From Hippophae tibetana (taxonomy: Eukaryota; Streptophyta; Magnoliopsida; Rosales; Elaeagnaceae), in contig CM072804.1 in the NCBI GenBank assembly GCA_037013495.1, forward strand, positions 38,108,501 to 38,172,500: 64,000 nucleotides of DNA. The letters run 5' to 3'. A model generated the notes under the pieces. The model was not told where the DNA came from and did not search any database. It saw only the letters and a list, made by a program, of their open reading frames with translations. Position numbers and translations under genes: made by a program. This document shows positions 34,601-49,200 of this stretch, one piece after another. Position 1 is the stretch's first letter. Every line of letters starts with the position of its first letter.

Positions 34601-37247
34601 CTCAGATTAAAAAAAAAAACACAATATTTAAACTTAATTCTCTATCTTTGTTAGGTCCTATTGAAAGATCTTCATAATATTCCCAAATTTAGGGTCTTTT
34701 CTTCGTATATTTTTTCCCTTTTCCCTTTTCCCTTTTCCGTTTGGATCCAAATTTTTGATCACCTCATTTGTATCAATCTATCATTATTTTCAATATCTTC
34801 ATTTTCAAAATCATCTTGTAATGATTGTGTCATTCTTATTTTTAATCTATATATCAAATAAAACCTTACGAGATAAATGAACATATCAACGTAACATATA
34901 AATAGATTGATCGGTGTTAACTTTAAGTCAATATAAAGCATAAAAAACAAATAACATTTCACACGTTATTGGATCCAAACCGTTGATGGTTTTGAGAAAA
35001 ACAACATTACAACGATATGCATTTAGATATAAGAAGATACAAGAAGATGCGTTTTTATATTCAGTGATGTTTCTACAATCTGTGACAACGACTGCTCTCT
35101 ATTTTAAGTTACAGAGTTTCCACGAATTCTTGTAGTTGTTTTGGCTTGGTATAGCTGTTCTGTTCTTATATTTCTTTATATGTTTTCTTTTGGAGATGAT
35201 CTAAATTTTCTATGTTTCTGTTTATGCTTCAACTGTGGATGATTTATTATAATTTTTATCATGACAAATTTGCTGCTTAAATGTTTGGTTGTTAAGTATC
35301 CTCCAACTTTTAAATAATTACTAATATTCTCGTTAATTGAAGCATCACGCTAACAGAACATGTATTAATAAGCAATTGTTTCTGTTATGAATGAAAATCA
35401 TAATGTTAATATAGCAATAATCATAATTTAAATATGACTGAAAATCATAATGTTAATATAGCATAAAGTTAATCATAATGTTAACAGGACAGGTAATTAA
35501 TAAACAATTGCTATATATGGACATGTATTAATAAGCAATTGCTATATTTCCAGAAAGTGATGTCCATGGTTTTAATATAGCAATTGTTTTTGTTATGACT
35601 GAAAATCTGTAATCATGTTCTCTTCCGTTATCAATACATGTCCATAAACATAACTGAAATCATGTCCATATTAAATATAGCAAATAAAAAAATAAAGAAA
35701 AACTCCACAAGGAATCTTGCGAAAAACAGAAACAACGAGGTATTAACTAGACATGAACCAACAGAAATAATTCGAATACAATTATATAGATAATCGTATT
35801 CATTAATACTTATAATTAATTATATTTATTTAATTAATTTATATATTTATTTTAATTAAAATTGATTTCTCTTCCACCACATCATATGCTACATGGATTT
35901 AATTAATATATATTCTTATCATTCTTCGTGACATACCATAAATTTTCATTATTATTTAAAAATTAGTAGACTAAATTACTCATAAAAATAATTAATAGAT
36001 GCAGATGTTCCTAAGTACAATAGCCATTGAACCAGGATAGTATTTGTCCTTTAAAAAAAAGACAATTAATTAATTATGATTACGTGCATTTATTTTTGGC
36101 TTAATCCACATGGACTTAATAATATAAAAATAATATACTTTATTGCAATTGAAACTTATTGCATGCACACTTTATTGAATATTCATGCTATTTAGCCCGG
36201 GTCTTTTAATACTCGATTCCATAGCTGCGCTTACAATAACATGCTATGATCTTAACTCCCTTATGAGGTAGTGATGAGTTTCCCTTGCTCTAAACACAGC
36301 CCGTACATATTATTCATTGTTGAAATAGAAATACTTTAAATATCACTAACATGCATATACGTGGTTTATACTCATTGATATAGATTGTTAACACTCATTG
36401 AAATATGTAAGATGAAAAAAAAAACAGAAACTATAACAAAAATTTAATAAACGAATTTTTATGTATTATTTTTCAAAATAGACTTGATCGTAAATTTTGA
36501 GTAGAGTAAAAAATGCACTATAGTTCTGAACTAAAATACATGATTTTAAATAATTATTAAATTAACTTATTCATCTTTAATAATTATAGAACTAAATATA
36601 ATCACTTTTTTTTAGTAAAAACAAGTTTAGTGTCTGACCCAAGAAAAAATAGACTAAATTGACCCATTTTACATGAAAGTTGGACCATTGCTACCCATCA
36701 CCTCTATATTAAACATAACATGCCTTACATTATATAAACTTACAATTAATTATAAAAGTTTAAACAATTATGAGTACATGCATTATATTTCCTAGAGACA
36801 TTTTGTCTTCCTAAGTTTTACTATCACATTATAAACTTTAAAAGATAGCATCATGGTAAAGACCCTATCTCTTACTCTTCTCTCATGGTATGTAATTAGG
36901 TATTTACAATTAATTAAAAATTTAAATACTTCTACAAGATATAATATGTTTAATACATAGATAACTATATTAGATCACATGAAAAAATACATAAATAATT
37001 GAATTACACCTCATCAATCCATTTTCGATTTGTCATATTTGAGATTAGAATGGTCATTTTTATATAAATATGTAAACTATAATAGTTATAAGATAATACC
37101 AAAGAAAGGTATAAACAATTCTTTTAGATTAAACGAACAGATAAATCATATTAACATATAATAATAACACCCCCCAAAATGTAATCTACCAACAAAAACA
37201 CTGCAGAAAAAGGATGACAATACATCACTGCTGCTCCAAATATAAGT
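34601..37247. other. Intergenic AT-rich DNA downstream of YKT61
   Basis: No gene was seen. A heptamer run (CCCTTTT)3-4 is at 34709-34735. 35340-35600 contains four degenerate direct repeats of 'gtattaataagcaattgcta' / 'aatcataatgttaatatagc'. The YKT61 3' untranslated region should begin at 37247 and run down into this block; I find no canonical AATAAA within the first 150 bp on the minus strand. Confidence 0.4.
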
Positions 37248-40200
37248 TTACAATATACTACAACATTGATTAGTCTTTTTCGCCTGCTTGTAGAACATCT
37301 GTTAACAAGACACCATTGCATTAGGTTAATCTAAAAGTTAATTTGAATGAATGGCATAATTTAATGCATAAAGGGTTTCATACGTCAGACTCAGCAATAC
37401 CAACAAGAATAACGTTATTCTAGAAGTATTGAATATGAAAGCAGTGATTGTATCTGGAATGTATAGTTGTGATATGTTTAGGTAGTTCGCTACGTTTTGT
37501 TGAGTTTTACATTTGTTAGGTGAGATCACAACTATCGTGCCATTTTATTTTATTTGATATAGTTATGTGACTCTAATATACTTACCAATAATATCTACCA
37601 TGTCATTTGTGATTTACACAAACTTATAATAAATAGAATTGTACTGGTCACTTTTTATCTTTCCAAGTGTAACTTAGTTACTAGTCTAGCCACTCTATAA
37701 ATAGCTGCACTGTGTACCCTTTCACTGGGAATTAAATAATATAAATCACTTTCTTGATTTGTTCTCTCAAGTCTATTTTGGTATCAGAGCTTAAAAGCTC
37801 ATTTTTTGATGGGGGAAACAAAGTTACCGTGAGATTATTGCTCCTCACCAACCACTTAGATCGCCAAACTCTTGTGCCTGAGATTCAATCCATAGGTGAT
37901 CAAGCTGGTATTCAAGCTCGATTACCATGTTAGCTCACAGCCGAGGAGCCACTCCTCCTACCATCATGACACTAGGTGAAATTGGATGATGACAACTATC
38001 TTCTGGAAAGCTCAGACGTTGAACTATGTCAAGGTTCATAGTCTTGAAGACTTTCTTGATGGGTTTATTTTGCAACCTGCACTTTTTCTGGATGATACCT
38101 TGAACCCTACCTATATTAATTAAACCAATTTGGATTCACTTCGTAAGGGTTAGTTTTTTTGTTGCATTTCTATTTCAAATAGCAGCTTAATCATGGATCT
38201 TGACTTCTCAATCACTTCTCAGTCTAGGGTTTTCGATCTTAAGTCTCAATTGCAACTTTTAAGAAAGGATGGGTTGTCTGTCTCAGTTTATATAGTTTGT
38301 GCTAAGACTCTTGCTTATCAGCTTGCTTCCACTGGTAATCCTATGTCAAATCAGGATCTTGTTCTGCATAATGGTCTTGGCCCGAGGTATTTTTCTTTTG
38401 TTATTTCTATGAATATTAATCATGTGAAATCATCTATTGTTGATCTTCATAGATCTTTGGAGGGATATGAATGTATGTTGCAGCCTAATTCTACTGTGGA
38501 ACTGGATCAAGTCTTTCATGCTAATATTGCCAATTTTAATGGGAGAATTAATGTGTACTCTAAGTCAAAATAAGAACTCTGTCTAGTAATGGTTCCACCT
38601 CCCAACCACGTTGGAGTTTATAATCTATTCTAAATCAACAAGCTTCTTCTCTATTGAAGCCTAACAATTCCAATTCTCAATTTGCTAGTAATCCAAATTC
38701 CAAGAACATTAAGAAAGGTGATGGTGAGAAGCCTACTTGCCAAATATGCAAGAAAATTAGTCATATGATGATACTTGTTTTGTCTTGCGTGATACTTGTA
38801 GGAAATCAACCTAGGAGTATGGTCAATTTCCTGATTTCCAGGGTGGAATCAACCCCTGATTTTAGGAGGTTAATTTCCTGATTTTCAGGATGAAACCATC
38901 CCTTGATTTTAGGATGTTAGTTTCCTGATTTTCAGGATTATTTACATATGTATACTAATAACTTCTAACAGTATATTAAGCATACCAATTGTATATATAA
39001 AGGGATCTGATATTAAGAAATAAATGAAGTAATTTTCTGTAAAATAAAAACTGCTTCATGGTATCAAAGCTTTAGGCTCATAAACTACTGCTCTTAGTCT
39101 CTTGTTCAACTAGTTCTGTAAGTTCACCTAGTATGATGTCAAATACTCAGGCAGGGAATGCACCTTTTCAGTTTCCAACTCAAGTTTCAATTTCTGGGCA
39201 TGAGAGCTATAAAAAAATTGAAAGTTTAAATGTTCTCAGTACACTGGAAGATGACATGGGTGAGGAGGTTCTAAAGACAAGTAACAGAACTGAATTCAAT
39301 ATGGAAAATTCAGGCAACTTTGGGCTTAGATCCATTCTTGATCCTGCTCTAAACATAATCTTTTTGGTGGCCTATTTAACAGTTCAGCTATTAATGTTTC
39401 TGCTTCTCCTTTTAACAGTACCAATCTTAAAGGAGAGTTATTTCAGTCTACATCTTTTCAGTGTCAGTCTCTCCAACCATCAGTACAAACTCAGCCTTCA
39501 AACTCAAGTGCATTTTCTAGTAATCCTATCCCATTCACTTACGAACAGTTAGAACTTCTCCAACAACTTATACAAAAGGAAAATATCAACACCATTTTTA
39601 GTAACAGCAGGAATAACTTCACACATATTTCCAGTAATTCAGCAAAGCATGCTAGAAAATTTCCCTCCTCATCTTGGATAGTAGACTCAAGTGCCTCCAA
39701 TCACATGACAAGGGATCAATCACTTTTCACAACCTACTCACCTTGCAATAGACTTCAAATAGTGTGTGTCGCCAATAGTACTCGCACCATAGTGGTCGGA
39801 ACAGGGATCATTTGCCTCTCAAACAACCTCACTCTCAAATCTGTGTTATTTGTGTATGGATTTTGCTGCAATCTCATATCAATTAATAGATTAAATCATG
39901 ACCTTAACTGTGAAACTAAATTCTTAGCTAAATCTTGGATTTTTTAGGACCTGAGCTCGGGAAAAATGATTGACAGTGTTGATTTACGTGCGGGCCTCTA
40001 TGTTCTTGATATCAATACTCCTTCAAACCATTCTGTTAGTCATCAATGTCAATTGAGTCATAATCTTAAGTCTCATAGTCATACTAATAAGGAAAGTGAA
40101 ATCATGATGTGACATTTTTGTCTAAGTCATCCAAATTTTTCGTATTTGAAACATTTGTTTTCATCCTTGTTCATCAATAAAAATCCCAATTTATTTCCTT

Positions 40201-43200
40201 GTGAAGTTTGTCTATTGACAAAACATACTCGAAACACTTTTTCACCATGCACGCACAAACAAAATCACCCTTTTTCCCACATTCACGGTGACATTTGGGG
40301 ACCATATCGCGTTCCAAGTATTACTAGTGCTCGATGGTTCTTACTGTTAGTTGATGATCATACTCGATTATGTTGGACATTTCTTATGAAAGACAAATCT
40401 AAAACCAAACACATATTTCCACTATTTCATGCCATGATCCAAACTCAGTTCAATGCCAATATTCAAATCCTAAAAACTGATAATATTAGAGATATTTTTA
40501 ATTCCAATCTTAGTGGATATCTCAAATCACATGGTATTGTCCAACAAAGCTCCCGCGTTGACACACCACAACAAAACGGTGTAACCGAACGCAAAAACCG
40601 TCATATAGTTAAAGTTGCCCGAACTTTACTTTTTCAAACCAATGTTCCTAAAAATTTTTGGGGTAAAGTCATTCTTACTACAACACTCTTGATCAACCGA
40701 ATGCCTTCTCGAGTTCTCAACTTTCATTCACCTTTACAAGTGTTTCAGAGTCAATATTCTACCTCACAACTTGTGTCACCAATTCCTTTCAAGGTTTTAG
40801 TTGCACTGTTTTTATCCATATTCATTCACAATATCGTGGAAAACTTGATGCCCATGCCATTAAATGCATCTTCGTTGGTTACTCAGCCAATCAAAAAGGC
40901 TACAAATGTTTCTCTCCCATCACTCGTAAGTTTTACCATTCCATGGACGTTACTTTCTTCGAAGAAACTCCATTCTATTATAATTCTGCAATTCATGGGG
41001 AGAATCAGACTAATGAATTGCAGAATTAGGATTGGTCATCACTCATTGAACCGAATTTATCACCTCATTTACCCTCCACTACCTTGTCCTCTTCCAACTT
41101 GATGCTCATTACTCATTCCAGATTCTCCTTCAAAAACCAAACCTAATCAATCTCCCATTGTCTATCCTAAACATCTTCTCCTTCCTAATGATACCATAAA
41201 AGTTTATGTAAGAAAGAGAAATCCTGACTTGCCCACACAAAATTAGCAAAGCCAAGAAACTCTCCTGAGCCAGCCTGAATCTGAAAGATTACAAGATGAA
41301 GCAGAATCTAGTCCAAAACTAGGTTCTGACTCTGAGTTAAATCTTCCTATTGCACAAAGAAAAGGCGTTCGATCATGCACTCAACATCCTCTTCAAAGTT
41401 ACATTTCTTACGTAAATCTGTCCCCAAAATTTCAGGCATTTGTGACATCCCTAGACAACATCAAGATTCCTAATTCTGTCAATGAGGCTCTAAAAGTTCT
41501 CGAATGACACAAGGCAACCTTAGAAGAATATACTGCACTTGAAAAGAATGGTACATGGATGTTAACAGAGCTACCACTTAGAAAGAAGATAATAGGCTGT
41601 AAATGGATATTCTTTGTTAAACAGAAGGCTGATGGAAATATCGACAGATATAAAGCTCGACTAGTGGCTAAAGGGTTCACCCAATCATATGGAATCGATT
41701 ATCAAGAGACTTTTGCTCCTATAGCAAAACCTAATACAATTCGTGTCTTGTTGTCTATTGCAGTTAAATGAGGATTGGCCAGTACTTCAACTCGATGTCA
41801 AGAACGCATTCTTAAATGGAGATTTGATCGAAGAAGTTTACATGGATGTGCCTCCTGGCTTTGAGACTAAAGATACACAAGAGAAGGTATGCAAGTTGAG
41901 AAAGGCATTATATGGACTTAAACAGTCACCTAGAGCATGGTTCGACAAATTCACAAGGTGCTCAAACAGGATGGATACTTTCAGACACATACAAACCACA
42001 TTCTATTTGTCAAACACTTCACAGATGGGAGAATCACAGCTTTGATTGTATATGTTGATGATATAGTTCTTACAGGAAATCATATAGGAAAAACGAAGAC
42101 TTAAGATGCTATTATCCAAGGAATTCGAGATTAAAGACTTGGGATATTTGAAATATATCTTAGGGATAGAGGTGGCACATAGTACCAAAGGAATCTCATT
42201 TTCTCAATGCAAATATGTTCTAGATCTCTTGCGTGAGACTAGCATGAGTGGGTGTAAACCTATTGAAACACCCATGGACCCTAACACCAAACTAATGTCT
42301 CGAACTGATGAATTGACAACTGAAAAGGGGCAATATCAACGTTTGGTAGGTAAGTTAATTTATTTGACCCTTACACGTCCAGATATAAGTTTTTCAGTCA
42401 GTGTTTTTAATCAACTTTCTAACCTATATATTATAGAATTTATGTTCCAACTAATAATGTTCACATTATTTTCTGGCTTTTCATCAATATGAAATACATG
42501 CCTAAATTCATGACTCTTTTCTATACATGAACTAATACATCCTATATTAGATTGTTGTTCGTTGTCTATAAAGTTTTGATGATACCTAACACCTCTTATC
42601 ACTTAATTTTTTTGGTGCCTAAAACCAAAAGGTATCTTATACCAACCATCTAAAATGAACAAGGTTCTAAAAATGGAAATTATGGGCTTTGAAACAGTAA
42701 GTATAGGAGTTTTTCAATAACTTTACAACAAGAACAACAATGATAACATATAGCTCATTAGTTCAATTATAGTGTAACCAACTCATCTTAGGCTCTGATA
42801 CTAAAACAAGATTGACCGAACGGATATTAATGTTAATTTCTATCAAAGCATGAGCACAATATATATATATATATATATATCTACAAGGATATTACCAAAA
42901 TTAGGAGATAAAACTCTAATATTGTAAGAATAATGAACTTGCATTAAAATAAAAAAACTAGATTGTATTATTGTTGAAGAAAATTGATATTACAATTTTC
43001 GAAAACAATAACAAAAGAAAATATTTTTATTGCTTATGTCTCTAGTGTATTGCTAAAGACTCCTATTTGTAAAGTTATAACATCGAATTTCAATATATTT
43101 CAAATCCATCCAAATTTTGTAATTCTGACACATTTCTTGCATATATTGAATAAAGATAGTGATACAAAAGTTATATGTCACGTGTTTTGTTATGCTCCAC

Positions 43201-46200
43201 TACACTTCCATAGCATTTACTACATTGTGGAGTTCTTCATCGACACCACTTAGTAGATTCTAAGCATCTTGACCGAAAGATTTCATATCTTCTGTAAAGA
43301 GTGTCACTCATGACAAATCTAAATTTTTTTTGGCTATTCCCTTATCTATTCTTCAAATCTATCATAAATGATGGAGAGTTCTATAACAAACAACCTTTTG
43401 CCATTTGTTACCATAATTGATCCATTATCTTCTAATTTAGATAAGATGTCTATATGACATTTTGAGATATATTGATAAAAATTTGCATCTAATTTACTTT
43501 CGTACTCATTGTTTGAATTAATTCTTCAAGATTATCAGTGGTTCTGCTTGAAATTCCTTTTCTTCGATTGTTGTTAACCATCATATTTGATATGGTTGAA
43601 GAATTTCTTTGACGTCATCTAATTATACTAATAATCAAAAATATTAAATATTTAAACTATCTGAAATTCTTTGCATAATAATAAACCATGAATTTGATCA
43701 TTATTAGAAATTGTATTAGTTTTATCATATTAAAACTTTGAAAAAGTACTCGATTATCAATTTCCTATTCAATATGTCATGATTAAGAAGCATAGTTAAT
43801 TTAGGAAATCTTAAGAAGCATAGTTAATTTAGGAAATCCATCGATGAGATTAATTGATGAATATTTTCTTTGAGACATTTTTTTAATTTTAAGGTTTATA
43901 ATCTTAAATTTTATTTTTGATATTTTAAAATATTTCATTATATCCAAATTCTAATAATGCTCTAACATTTTCGAATAAATAGATTCTTTTAATTTTTTTC
44001 AAAAATTGGATTAAGAAATTTATTTTTGAGTATATTAGATAATTGGAGAAAACTTGTTATTTTCTCAAAACTAAAATCTTTACCCCAATTAATATGCTTG
44101 ATGATTTGAAAACAAAGTTGTTTAGGATTTGATAGTGTTGTTATTTCTTCAGCTATCTTTTCTACTAATTGAGACATGTTGTTTAAAGTGTTTACAATGT
44201 GATTCTCTTAGAATATGAGTTTTCATACTCAATTAAGTTTTTCATAAATTTTATCGAGAACACCGATTATAGAACTTTTTAATGCCTAGTTTAAACATAA
44301 TATAAGCAAAATTAGACTCTACTTAAAATGCCTCAAAAGATTGTTTAACTTCCTCATTTCATATACTTGATAGTATATATTTTTCGCTTTACTAACTTGA
44401 TAATAATATGCACTCCAAAATGTATATATTCCTAGATAGTGACCACTACAAACAACAAAGTTTTCTTTTTAGAGCACTTGTTTGTTCTACTATTTTTGCC
44501 TTCTTAATAATAATATTCCAATTTCCTTGAGATTTTGCATCTACAAAACTAAATTCTCATTTAGTTAATAGTTTTTACGAACATTTCTACTTAAATAATC
44601 TGCAATAAAATTGTTACTTACTTTCGAGGGTTATGCTTCAAAATTATATATGGTAATTTGATCATACCATTTTAGTCTTCTTCCTTAAAGGTTATTTCTT
44701 TTCTTACATAAAAAATCTTTAATTGTTTGATCATTAGTTCCAACAATAAAATTTTATAGAGATAAATAATTATGAAAACGTTTAAGAACAAGTTTTATTG
44801 CTAATAATTATTTTTCAAATATAATATAATTGATCCCATTCAATAATATATCATATACCTAAAAAACTTTGAAAAGAGAAATTAATTTGTAGATATAATT
44901 CGAGTAAATTTAAAATGAATAAGATCAATTATATTATCCTTAAAAAATAATTATTAGCAATAAAACTTACTATTAAACGTTTTCATATTTATTTAACTCC
45001 ATAAAAGTTTATTGTAGAATTGATAATCAAGTAGTTAAAGATATTTTATGTACTAAAATGTTATAATCAAATTGCCTACTTTTGAAGTAGAATACTTAAA
45101 AGGAACTAATAATTTTATTACACATTATTTAAGTATAAATGTTTGTAAAGACCATTAAGTTAACTAAATGGGAATTTAGTTTTACATATGAAAAAACCTC
45201 CAAGAGCTTAGATTACTATTGGTAAGAAAACAAAAATTGTAAAGCAAACAAATGCTCCATAAATAAAATTCTATGTTGTTTTCAGAGGCCACCATATAAG
45301 AATTTATACTTCTTAGAGTACATGTCATCGTCAAGTTAATAAAGCAAAAAATACATACTATCAAGCATATGAAGCTCTTGAAGAAACTAAAAAAGTTTTT
45401 TAAGCATTTCAAGTAAAGTCTAAATTTGCTCATCTTATGTCTAAATAAGACATTAAGAAATTCTATAATCCTAGTGCACTTGATAAAATTTATGAACTTA
45501 ATTAAATATAAAAAACCCATATTCTAGGAGAATCACACCAAAAACAATTCAAACAACATATGACTCAATTAATAGAAAAGATAGTTAAAGAAACAACAAC
45601 ACTATTAAATCTTTAAACAACTTTGTTTTCAAATCATCAAGCATATGAATTGGGATGATTTTAATTTTGAGAAATAACAAGTCTTTTTTCAATTATCTAA
45701 TATACTCAAAAATGAATTTCATAATCCAATTTTTAAAATAAAAGAATCAATTTATTCAAAAAGGCTAAAAAATTATTATAATCGAGATATTTCAAAATAT
45801 CAAAAATAAGATTAAAGATCATAAACCTAAAATTAAAGAAATATTTCAAAAATATAGTTCATCAATTCATCTATCAATTAAATTCTTTTATTAACTATAC
45901 TTCTTGATAATAATATATAGTATATTGAAGATATTAAATGAGGAATTACTAATCAAGTAATTTTTGAAAATCTTAGTATGATATAACTAATACAGTTTTC
46001 AATAATAATCAAATTCAGGATTTACCATTATACAAAGAATTATAAATGATCACAAGTATTTAACATTTTACATCACTAATACAACTGGATGGCATAAAGG
46101 AGAAAAATTCTTTCAAGCTTTATTAAATATGGTGGCTAATAACAACGAAAATAAAGAATATTGCATGCAAAATTGCATCCAGATATCTCAAATTGTTAGA

Positions 46201-49200
46201 CATCTTATCTAAATTAGATAAATACGAAACCATTTATGGTAACAGGTGATAAAAGATTGTTTGTTACAAATCTCCTCATCATTTATGATAGATATGAAGA
46301 ACAAGTAAGAGATTCAATAATATATTGAAGAATCTTGCTCGAAAAAATAATTTAGATGTGTCATATGAGCCGTCACTCTTTGCAGAAGATATGGAATCTT
46401 TATGTCAACATGCTTTGAATCCATTAAGTGTTGTTGGCGAAAAAATCCACAATATTGTAAATGCTATTGAAGCATAATGGATCACGACAAAACACATGAC
46501 AAGGAACCTTTGTACGACTGCACCTTTATCCAACACACGCAAAGAATATTTCGTAACTAGAGAATTTTGACGGATTTGAATCTCATTGAAATCCAATATT
46601 GTAACTCTATGAATAAGAGTCTCTAGCAATACACTAGAGACATAAGCAATAAGAATAGAATCCTTTGTAATAGTTTTCCAAAACACAAGAAGAGCTTTGC
46701 TTTGCAAAATACTACTCTATTGTTATGCACATCTATCTATGTACCTGTGACGCTGCACTAAGATCTGAACTCTTCTCAACTAAGCTGTCTAGTTTCTCAC
46801 CCCGGGCAAGTACACTATCGATAGTTTTATGCTGCATCAAAAGAAAGAGCAAATATTTCAGGAATAAGACCACAATTATTTATTTCTTTTTTTTTCTGTT
46901 CTTTTTTTTTTGGGGGGGGAGGGGGTATCAAAATAGAGTAAGACCACAAAAGAATATCAGGAAAACCAAATCTCATCCTCAAAAAGAAGGGGGGAATTCT
47001 TTGAAGCAAAAGCAGATGCAGTATCCCAAAATGAGAAGTAACTATCAACATTGTTAAAAACTAATGTTTTAACCATCATCAAGAGTTTCATAATCCCTCC
47101 TATAGAAATGGAAATCTCAAGGAAATAAAAGAGGGTAAAAAAATCAAGTAAAACTTGAACTAACCTGAAAACTCAAGTTATATAGAAATTTGAAAGTGCA
47201 AAAATCTGCCTTGCAGATCTATCACAAAAAATTGTAGAAACAGGTAAAACAATTATGTAAACAAATATAGATATACTTACAAGAATAATTTTGGTTTCGT
47301 CCAACTCCCTCTGAATTTTCAACAACTTATCAGCTTCTGCCGGGTCCTGAATTCAGACGACATAAAGAGAATTGTGTGGTCTCAGTTATGCCTAATGAAA
47401 TTTCATCTTCTTTATAGGATTCATTAAATAGAAAATCATCGACTAAATAGTTTAAGATGTATAGAATGAAGTAATAACATTTTGCTGATCCATATAACTC
47501 CAACTAAATGTTAGAATATCAGTGAGTGTACCTGGAACTTCGAAAGTGCACCATCCAAGTAGGGCCATGGTTGTGTAATATCAGCTGTTATAGTTTTCCA
47601 CGAATCACCAAAAAATTTCTGGTACTCATCTAGCACCTGTCAATCATTGTCATTAATGAGCAATTTATTAAATCAAGCAGTTGTAATGTGTAAGGTGTGC
47701 AGCAAGTTTCGGTGCCACTTATTAATCAGTACTTCAATGAGTATTTCCGTCAAAGGAACTAAGAATAGACAGGTTGCTTCTGAAATACTTCTGAAATAAA
47801 GTAAAATAATCAACTTAAATAAAAAAAACTACAGGTTTAAAATAAGCAAATTTACCCAGAGAACTACAGAATATGTTTATATTATTAACCAGACATTATG
47901 AAATACCACCCTTGCCACCTGTCTGTTCTAAACAACATAGAACATACCTTAAGGAGTTCTGGGATTATTAGATAGTGCAAACATAAATAAAAATTCAAGA
48001 AAATACACAAGTGAATTTTTTTTAAAAAAAGTTAAATGGTTAAAATGGGTTAAGGTCTCTACAGGTACCCTAGTTCATCAAAATATACACCTAAATCTTC
48101 TATCTTTAAAAATACCTAGACTCTTGTAAGGAAAACTCGGAGTTTTGAAAAAGAAAAGAAAATACAAATAGTAAAAGTACTTTTTTTTTTTAGAAGACGA
48201 GAAAATTGAGTTTTGAAAAAACAGAAAACATAAAAAAAATTGTTTTTAAAGAAGATTTGATGTGTATTTTTACCAATTTTTTATTCCAAATATGAATTTA
48301 ATTTGATTTTTTTATGTTTTTATTTTTTACTATTCAGTTTTTTCAAAAATCAATTTTTTTTATTAGTTAGTATTTTTTTACTTTTAGCTTCTTTTTTCCC
48401 TTTAAAATTTTGTGTTTAACCTTGAAAAAAATACTATTCGAAGTTGATTAAAACTTTTAAATAATTACATGACTCAAAGTGTATACCTTAAATATAAAAG
48501 AAGTAACTTGTAGAGACCTTAAGTCTTGTAAAATTTATAAGACAATTAGTTCCGAGCACAGAAATAGAAGTTAAGAAAGACCAACACACGTCAGAGTCAC
48601 ACATTAACAACAAAGCTTTACTTTGGGCGTCACACTAAACTTTCTAATTCGATGACACCAAATTTCATACCCAAAGAATCAAATCTCATTAAACATACAC
48701 CAAATTGCTGAAAAAGCTAATTCAAGAATTTAAAGAAAACTAGATGATTAGGTATAGCAAGTCAAACCAGATACTCTATATACTAAAATTGGAAAAGGAA
48801 CAAATTGACATACAGACTGAAATGGGAGATGTTTGAAGAAACATCAAATATACCTGGTTGAGCAGTGAAAATGCGCTACGAACTGGATAATGGTCATCCA
48901 TAAAACCCATTGCACAGAGACCATTTTTGTTATATGCGTGAACTTTATATTCTATAAACAAAAAAGGAGAGATTACATTCAAGAAAACACACAACAAAGA
49001 AACAAAAAACTCAAAGAATTTTCACTCATATACAAATAATCACTCAGACAAAAACACAAGTATCAAATTGACCCAAGTCATTATAAGCAATTTAGAAGAA
49101 AATTAACAGGTAGGCAAATCTGATCATCACGCTTGCAAACTTTTGAGTAGCTAAGACTACGTTTGCAAGCTCAAATCTCAAACTTCACGTACACTCATGA

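Larger units (their letters stand above)
37555..38796 (+). mobile_element. Copia element I: 5' LTR, PBS and gag
   Basis: An LTR-like segment starting TGATATAG (about 37555) has a TATA box (TATAAATA, 37696) and ends near 37778. It is directly followed by TGGTATCAGAGC (37779-37790), the initiator-Met tRNA primer site of copia elements. A gag frame follows at 38193-38573, then a zinc-knuckle start 'CQICKKISH' at about 38737-38763. At 38797 the sequence is cut by the LTR of a second copia element. The LTR start is approximate and no 3' LTR was found. Confidence 0.7.
38797..42430 (+). mobile_element. Copia element II inserted in element I
   Basis: The LTR 38797-39058 opens TGTAGGAAATC and ends GCTTCA. 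It is directly followed by a second primer site TGGTATCAAAGC (39059-39070), then gag, protease, integrase and RT in copia order. It interrupts the zinc knuckle of element I, hence is younger. The 3' end is truncated inside the RT/RNase H junction at about 42430, and no 3' LTR exists in the window. It is transcribed opposite to YKT61. Confidence 0.8.
37299..46744 (-). other. YKT61: Intron 5 of YKT61, 9446 bp, invaded by mobile elements
   Basis: The donor is GTACATAG at 46744 and the acceptor TTAACAG ends at 37299. Other introns of the gene are 540, 1217, 185 and 449 bp. Only about 37299-37550, perhaps 42431-42955, and the last 20-30 bp next to the donor look like host sequence. The rest is copia DNA in plus orientation (antisense to the gene) and a pararetroviral inverted repeat that reaches to within about 25 bp of the donor site. 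Confidence 0.9.

Noticed and set aside
34709..34735. Telomere-like heptamer run
   Set aside because: Unit is CCCTTTT, not the plant telomere CCCTAAA; a simple microsatellite.
41432..41680. 82-codon minus-strand frame
   Set aside because: Antisense shadow of the copia RT coding strand.
46405..46707. 100-codon minus-strand frame as the last YKT61 exon
   Set aside because: Belongs to the viral inverted-repeat tail (mirror at 42984-43253); the true final exon, with the Cys-Cys-Ser-Ile-Leu end, is at 37248-37298.
46827..47057. Pro/Lys-rich frames on both strands
   Set aside because: Produced by the poly-T/poly-G tract in YKT61 intron 4.
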